Assembly (NCBI RefSeq): GCF_900129005.1
Contig: NZ_FQUN01000007.1
Coordinates: forward strand, 1-56,816
Direction: 5' to 3'
Length of the DNA: 56,816 nucleotides
Origin: Leeuwenhoekiella marinoflava DSM 3653
GTDB taxonomy: Bacteria; Bacteroidota; Bacteroidia; Flavobacteriales; Flavobacteriaceae
Shown piece by piece: positions 52,993 to 56,816 of this stretch. Position 1 is the stretch's first letter, and every line of letters begins with the position of its first letter. Below the pieces are notes generated by a model. It made no database searches and was not told where the DNA came from. It worked only from the letters and a program-made list of their open reading frames with translations. Position numbers and translations under genes: made by a program.

Positions 52993-53015
52993 TACCAACT
53001 TTTAACAATCAATCT

Positions 53016-53462
53016 ATGAGACACCTACTTTTACTGATGCTTTTAATCATTTCCTGTAAGCCCTCCAGGGAAAAAGCAGCAAATGCTGATACAGAAGAGC
53101 AAGAGGTAAATACCACTCCTGCTGTTTTAGAAGAACCGGTTTTTGAATCAGAAGAAGATGCAAAACTTGCGGTATTACAAGGCACATGGAATAGCGATGA
53201 AGACAGTGCTTCTTACTTAAAAATAACCGATGACCAATTGTTTATGGGATATGAAGGCGTGGATACCGGGACAGATACCTATACCATTACAATTGCAAAC
53301 CAACTACCCAACGACCAAGCTTCAAATCCAGATACGTACTATCTGATTTTAACCCAAGGGGACGAGACGCTTACCTATGCGATAGATATTCTTAACGAAG
53401 ATAGCTTGAAGCTGCTGTTTTTGCCTCGGGGTAATTTTTTAAGCTACAGCAGAGCGCAATAA
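53016..53462 (+). CDS. Small lipoprotein, unknown
   Basis: 148 residues from ATG 53016, which gives a clean lipoprotein signal (MRHLLLLMLLIISC, Cys14). The longer frame from 52968 would overlap the hydrolase gene and mask the signal. After an acidic linker, a beta-rich domain follows (about 50-148: LAVLQGTWNSDEDSASYLKI, YTITIANQLP, DTYYLILTQGDETLTYAID), of the lipocalin-like type seen in many Bacteroidetes surface proteins. Function unknown. It is in a run with the hydrolase and the sulfurtransferase genes. Confidence 0.7.
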   Translation: MRHLLLLMLLIISCKPSREKAANADTEEQEVNTTPAVLEEPVFESEEDAKLAVLQGTWNSDEDSASYLKITDDQLFMGYEGVDTGTDTYTITIANQLPNDQASNPDTYYLILTQGDETLTYAIDILNEDSLKLLFLPRGNFLSYSRAQ

Positions 53463-53474
53463 AATCTGTTTGAA

Positions 53475-54308
53475 ATGGAGGTAAAAGAGATCGTTTCCGC
53501 AGCGTGGCTTCACGCACATTTAGATGATGAAAATCTGATCATTTTAGACGCCAGTCTCGCACAAACCGCAACCGGTAAATCCGCAGCTGGTTCATCGGAA
53601 ACCATACCCAATGCACGGTATTTTGACCTGAAGCAGGTGTTTTCAGATGCTTCAAGTGCATTTCCCAATACGTTACCTGTCCCTGCAGTATTTGAAGAAG
53701 AAGTCCGGAAACTGGGTATTGATGCCGATTCTATGCTTGTGATTTTTGATGCAATGGGTGTGTATTCGAGTCCACGGGTGTGGTGGCTTTTTCAGTGTAT
53801 GGGACACCAAAACAGCGCCGTGCTTGATGGAGGTTTACCCGAATGGAAACAACAAGGTTTTGCAGTAGCTTCTGAACACATTAAGCATTGGGAAGTGGGT
53901 GATTTTAAAGCAAAGTACAATCCGGAATTGCTAGCGACTTATGAGGAGGTGCTTGCAAACACATTAGACAAAAGCTTTACGGTAGTCGATGCCCGTTCTG
54001 CAGGTCGATTTAACGGAACCACTCCCGAACCTCGTAAACACCTCAAAAGTGGCAGTATTCCCAATTCGATCAATATCCCCTATGAAACGGTTTTGGTTGA
54101 TGGAAAATTCAAAAGCAAAGAAGTACTTCAGGAACTTTTTAAACAAACCACAGATACCGAGAATTTGGTGTTCAGTTGTGGTTCGGGTTTGACCGCGTGT
54201 ATTGTGATGCTAGCTGCAATACGTGCCGGTAAATCGAGCAAACGGGTGTATGACGGTTCGTGGACCGAATGGGCCGAACTGCAAAACCTGACGCTTAAAG
54301 CAGGGTAG
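53475..54308 (+). CDS. sseA: 3-mercaptopyruvate/thiosulfate sulfurtransferase
   Basis: A 277-residue cytoplasmic protein with two rhodanese domains (about 1-125 and 150-277). The active-site Cys235 lies in CGSGLTAC, close to the CG[ST]GVTA motif of mercaptopyruvate sulfurtransferases. Expected landmarks are present: LIILDASLA, IPNARYFDLKQVFSD, FDAMGVYSSPRVWWLF, VLDGGLPEWK, VVDARSAGRFNG and GSIPNSINIPYE. It transfers sulfane sulfur to thiols or cyanide. It is 12 bases after the lipoprotein gene, though it is probably not functionally tied to it. Confidence 0.93.
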   Translation: MEVKEIVSAAWLHAHLDDENLIILDASLAQTATGKSAAGSSETIPNARYFDLKQVFSDASSAFPNTLPVPAVFEEEVRKLGIDADSMLVIFDAMGVYSSPRVWWLFQCMGHQNSAVLDGGLPEWKQQGFAVASEHIKHWEVGDFKAKYNPELLATYEEVLANTLDKSFTVVDARSAGRFNGTTPEPRKHLKSGSIPNSINIPYETVLVDGKFKSKEVLQELFKQTTDTENLVFSCGSGLTACIVMLAAIRAGKSSKRVYDGSWTEWAELQNLTLKAG

Positions 54309-54361
54309 AGCAGGATAAGCATATTGTCCTAATCTCCTAATTTGTAGCAATAATCAATCTT

Positions 54362-55969
54362 ATGAAAAAGCATTTATACTTCCGCTGTAAGCTTTCCACA
54401 TTCTGGGTTCTTATTTTTCTTTTTAGCTTGATGCAGTCCGCGTATGCTCAAAGCACCACAATTACAAACGACTCTTTTTGGAATACCGTCAATGGTCAAC
54501 CCATCTATTCACAGGGTGGGGGTATCTTTCAGTTTAAAGATCCGCAAAGCGGAAAGCTAAAATATTACTGGTACGGGGTGCATTACAAAGAAGCCGAAAA
54601 CTATAGGGATGATCCTTCGGTCACGTATGAACGCAATCATTTTGAGGGCGTAACCTGTTATACTTCCACCGATTTGGTCAACTGGAAATTTGAAAAGCAC
54701 GTCCTCACCAAAGAAGCTGTGAATTATGAAGAGCGCCCTACCTGGTTGGGGCGTATGGGAGTCGCTTATCTGGAGGAGACTAAGCAGTATGCGCTGCTTA
54801 TTCAGCACGGCAATAATGTCATGATTGCCTTAGCAAACTCACCGGTGGGGGATTTTAAAGTCCATAGACGTATTGATATGACAGAACGTATTGGGACACC
54901 CAATACCGGAGATCAAACGGTATTTACGGACCCGGACACGGGGAAAAGCTACCTCGTCTATTCCTACGGGCGCGGTCGTAATAAAATCTACCTTTCAGAA
55001 ATAGGGATGCGAGATGGTAAGGTTGATCTGCTGGATTGTGTTCAAATCTTTAAAGGGGCCAGCCGCGAGGGAAACTGTATGTTCAAGTATCAAGACAAGT
55101 ATTATATGGCTGCCTCTAACATTTACGGTTGGGACGGTTCGTTTGCATATTATCTCGTTTCTGATTCTATTTACGGTCCGTATAAACCGGTAAATGATAT
55201 GCAGATTATGCCGGGTAGCGAGCAGGATTATGCGCATGTATCGCAAACCGGTTTTTTCTATACCATTCCGGGAAGTGAACAAGAAACCGTGTTGTTTTGT
55301 GGAGACCGCTGGGCAGAGTTTGCCGGCAACGGACTCGGGTACAACCAGTGGGTACCTCTATCTTTTGATGGCGATACGCCTTATTTTAATAGCTTAAGCG
55401 CCTGGAATCTGGATGAAGCTACCGGAAAATGGAGCGTTGCCGAGACCAATAATTATGTGATGAATGGCAGTTTTGAAGCTGACCGCCGTTACATTCCCAG
55501 CAACAACAAACCCGTGCAGGAACAATTATTGGGTTGGCATACCGAAATCCTAAAAGGAAATACCATCTCCACTACAGATCCTGATTCGCCGGTATTGAAT
55601 TATTTCAATACTACAGCAGACCGTAAGGAGGTAGTGGGTGAAAAGAGTTTGAATATCAGTGATAAAACTGCCTTTGAGCGTCACATTACGCAGGAAGTTA
55701 GCTCAACACCCTATGTCTCTTTACCGGACGGAATTTATACCCTTACTGCAAAAGTGAAAAATACCGAAGGTTTTGAAGAGCTTACCTTGTTTGCCAAAAG
55801 CGGAGCAACCACAGTAGACCATTCTTTTGCGGAGCCTTCTGCTACCTGGAGGTCTATTCAGATTCCAGAAATCAACATAAAAGGCGGAAGCGTCACCCTA
55901 GGTTTTACTGCTAAAGGTGCCGGCGGAGCAAGTGCTCAGATTGATGAGGTTAGTTTGGTGAGGGAGTGA
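54362..55969 (+). CDS. Secreted GH43-like glycoside hydrolase with C-terminal beta domain
   Basis: A 535-residue protein with a long signal peptide ending SAYAQ (about residue 30). A five-bladed propeller of GH43 type follows (about 38-360): QGGGIFQFKDPQSGKLKYYW near the start, CYTSTDLVNWKFE, VFTDPDTGKSYLVYS with the candidate general base/pKa Asp, SREGNCMFKYQDKYYMAAS with a Glu likely to be the acid, and VSQTGFFY. The C-terminal part (about 375-535) is a carbohydrate-binding-like beta sandwich (MNGSFEADRRYI, then DGIYTLTAKVKN). It is similar in layout to exo-beta-1,3-galactanase-like GH43 enzymes. It stands alone, bordered by a repeat-rich gap downstream. Confidence 0.78.
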   Translation: MKKHLYFRCKLSTFWVLIFLFSLMQSAYAQSTTITNDSFWNTVNGQPIYSQGGGIFQFKDPQSGKLKYYWYGVHYKEAENYRDDPSVTYERNHFEGVTCYTSTDLVNWKFEKHVLTKEAVNYEERPTWLGRMGVAYLEETKQYALLIQHGNNVMIALANSPVGDFKVHRRIDMTERIGTPNTGDQTVFTDPDTGKSYLVYSYGRGRNKIYLSEIGMRDGKVDLLDCVQIFKGASREGNCMFKYQDKYYMAASNIYGWDGSFAYYLVSDSIYGPYKPVNDMQIMPGSEQDYAHVSQTGFFYTIPGSEQETVLFCGDRWAEFAGNGLGYNQWVPLSFDGDTPYFNSLSAWNLDEATGKWSVAETNNYVMNGSFEADRRYIPSNNKPVQEQLLGWHTEILKGNTISTTDPDSPVLNYFNTTADRKEVVGEKSLNISDKTAFERHITQEVSSTPYVSLPDGIYTLTAKVKNTEGFEELTLFAKSGATTVDHSFAEPSATWRSIQIPEINIKGGSVTLGFTAKGAGGASAQIDEVSLVRE

Positions 55970-56034
55970 GTTGTCGTCAGAGACTAAATAGGCTTCTTGC
56001 AAGCAGGATAGCTCTAAATCATAAAATGAGGTTG

Positions 56035-56154
56035 TTATTGGCACCGCCAAAGACTTTAATACCCCGTCCTGATAGCTACCTTAGGTTTGTTTTTAACGAA
56101 TGCCTTGCGGGCCTGCCTTTGTCGGTAGACAGGCTTGCCCTGAAGTAGTTTACT
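56035..56154 (+). repeat. Dispersed repeat, family A, copy 2 (with palindromic insert)
   Basis: Matches 8840-8938 from TTATTGGCACCGCCAAAG through TTTAATACCCCG to the GAATGCCTTG block. It then carries an extra palindrome (GCCTGCCT...AGACAGGC) that is also present, inverted, at 13022-13074. Confidence 0.7.
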
Positions 56155-56290
56155 GACTTTGGGATGAAAGAACAGAACGTGATATAAAAAGTATCGTTTC
56201 TATTTGTGTTCCTGTTTTTTTGCCTTGATACGGCAAAGCATGTCTTTGAGCGAGTTGATGCGGCTGGAAACCAAAAAAATCAAGGCTCAC

Positions 56291-56425
56291 AAGACGGTAT
56301 CTAAATTTTTCGTTTGCTCCACTGCATAGTTTTTGATTAAAAAAGCCCCACGCGGCAAGCTGGCTCATTCGCTAGAATAGTCCACAGGACTATTCTTTAA
56401 CGCGCTTGCCCTACGATACCTTCTT
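56291..56425. repeat. Nested inverted repeat
   Basis: Three arm pairs are nested around one centre: AAGACGGTATC (56291-56301) with GATACCTTCTT (56415-56425, one mismatch), GGCAAGC (56354-56360) with GCTTGCC (56404-56410), and AGAATAGTCC (56374-56383) with GGACTATTCT (56387-56396) around a 3-base loop. The inner hairpin is perfect over 10 bp. It could be a MITE-like remnant or a structured RNA. Confidence 0.65.
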
Positions 56426-56487
56426 GTAGGTCGTTATTCAAGTATTAATAAGCATTTAAATGATATTCATACCCAAAGGGTTCGGTT

Positions 56488-56529
56488 CCCTTTTGGTCAG
56501 TATAACGACAGCATCCCGTTAAAAATTCC
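56488..56529 (+). repeat. Dispersed repeat, family C, copy 4
   Basis: CCCTTTTGGTCAGTATAACG followed by ACAGCATCCCGTTAAAAATT matches the family C core found three times between 47.5 and 49.6 kb. Confidence 0.55.
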
Positions 56530-56602
56530 TGAAGCTATTTTGAAACGAGGGAATTTCGATTTCATTTGAACCTTTGGGTACGAGAATTTTCAATATAATG
56601 GT

Positions 56603-56782
56603 AAAACGGCCTACTTTTTAGATCTGTAGTAAAACAAGCAAAAGCCGCAGCGGTGGCAGTGGAGCTTGCATCCGACGAGTGCAACGAGAGGAATGCACAA
56701 GCGCAGCGGTTTGCTATCCGCAGGCAAAGGCGTTTGCGTAGTTTTCAAAGATGTAAAAATAAGCCTAGATTTTTTTGGTTCG
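56603..56782 (+). repeat. Dispersed structured repeat, family B, copy 2
   Basis: A near-identical direct copy of 49287-49466, 7316 bases away. Differences are few and cluster in the folded centre (GTGTGACG becomes GTGCAACG, CAGGCGC becomes CAAGCGC). It runs into GGTTCGTTTTTTCATCGATG, which is also found inverted at 47134-47155. Confidence 0.75.
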
Positions 56783-56816
56783 TTTTTTCATCGATGGAAA
56801 AAATGAACAGAACATG

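Larger units (their letters stand above)
55970..56816. other. Gene-free, repeat-rich right end of the window
   Basis: The last 847 bases show no convincing gene. They contain family A copy 2 (56035-56154), a region at about 56190-56282 resembling the 3' edge of family B in inverted orientation (TTTGCCTTGAT, AACCAAAAAAATCAAGGCT), a nested inverted repeat (56291-56425), family C copy 4 (56488-56529) and family B copy 2 (56603-56782). Short frames here are repeat sequence. Confidence 0.65.

Noticed and set aside
56469-56490. GGGTTCGGTTCCC, a T-arm-like palindrome
   Set aside because: There is no tRNA body around it; it belongs to the repeat mosaic at the right end.

Overview
The window looks like chromosomal DNA of a marine-type Bacteroidetes, most likely a member of the Flavobacteriaceae. 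This rests on two SusC/SusD pairs, many TonB-dependent receptors, lipoproteins with short Bacteroidetes-style lipoboxes, an AT-rich base composition, -7 promoter boxes of the TAnnTTTG type, and DUF6252-like, SusD-like_2 and FecI/FecR families. Genus cannot be fixed from the sequence; Leeuwenhoekiella-like is only a guess. No rRNA, tRNA or CRISPR array was seen. Layout: (1) 1-0.43 kb, the 5' part of an IS4-family transposase running off the left edge. (2) 0.43-6.6 kb, a lipoprotein and a minus-strand iron/siderophore cluster (PepSY membrane protein, DUF3649-like and DUF3325-like proteins, DUF4198-like protein, TonB-dependent receptor). The receptor carries an in-frame TAG between its signal peptide and the rest of the protein. 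(3) 6.8-13.3 kb, housekeeping-type single genes: aldo/keto reductase, PAP2 phosphatase, DUF1206 protein, S9 peptidase and a one-domain DEAD-like ATPase. (4) 13.3-31.6 kb, a large minus-strand polysaccharide utilisation locus: MFS transporter, membrane-bound LuxR-type regulator, SusC, SusD, two GH144-like (PF10091) proteins, an esterase, a GH3 beta-glucosidase, a second esterase, a formylglycine sulfatase and a secreted EEP-family hydrolase. Two GH144-like enzymes with a GH3 point to a beta-1,2-glucan. The esterases, the EEP enzyme and the sulfatase-fold enzyme would fit a substituted glucan such as bacterial osmoregulated periplasmic glucan; this substrate is inference. (5) 31.9-41.5 kb, a decayed SdiA-regulated-domain gene, then a plus-strand module of ECF sigma factor, FecR anti-sigma, STN-containing SusC, SusD-like lipoprotein, calcineurin-like phosphoesterase and glycerophosphodiester phosphodiesterase. 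It looks like a surface-signalled uptake locus for phosphodiester-type nutrients. (6) 41.6-47 kb, two VOC proteins, a His-rich membrane-anchored protein with its own TonB-dependent receptor (probable metal handling), a cupin and a DODA-type dioxygenase. (7) 47-56.8 kb, a CE1-like esterase, a HipA-like kinase/DUF3037 pair, small membrane proteins, a serine hydrolase, a lipoprotein, a mercaptopyruvate sulfurtransferase-like protein and a GH43-like enzyme. This part is separated by gene-free stretches packed with dispersed, partly palindromic repeats. The best candidates for under-described biology are the GH144/sulfatase/EEP locus with the neighbouring phosphoesterase module, the HipA-like/DUF3037 pair, the His-rich protein/receptor pair and the structured dispersed repeats. 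All calls were made by eye from sequence and family knowledge; no database search was run.
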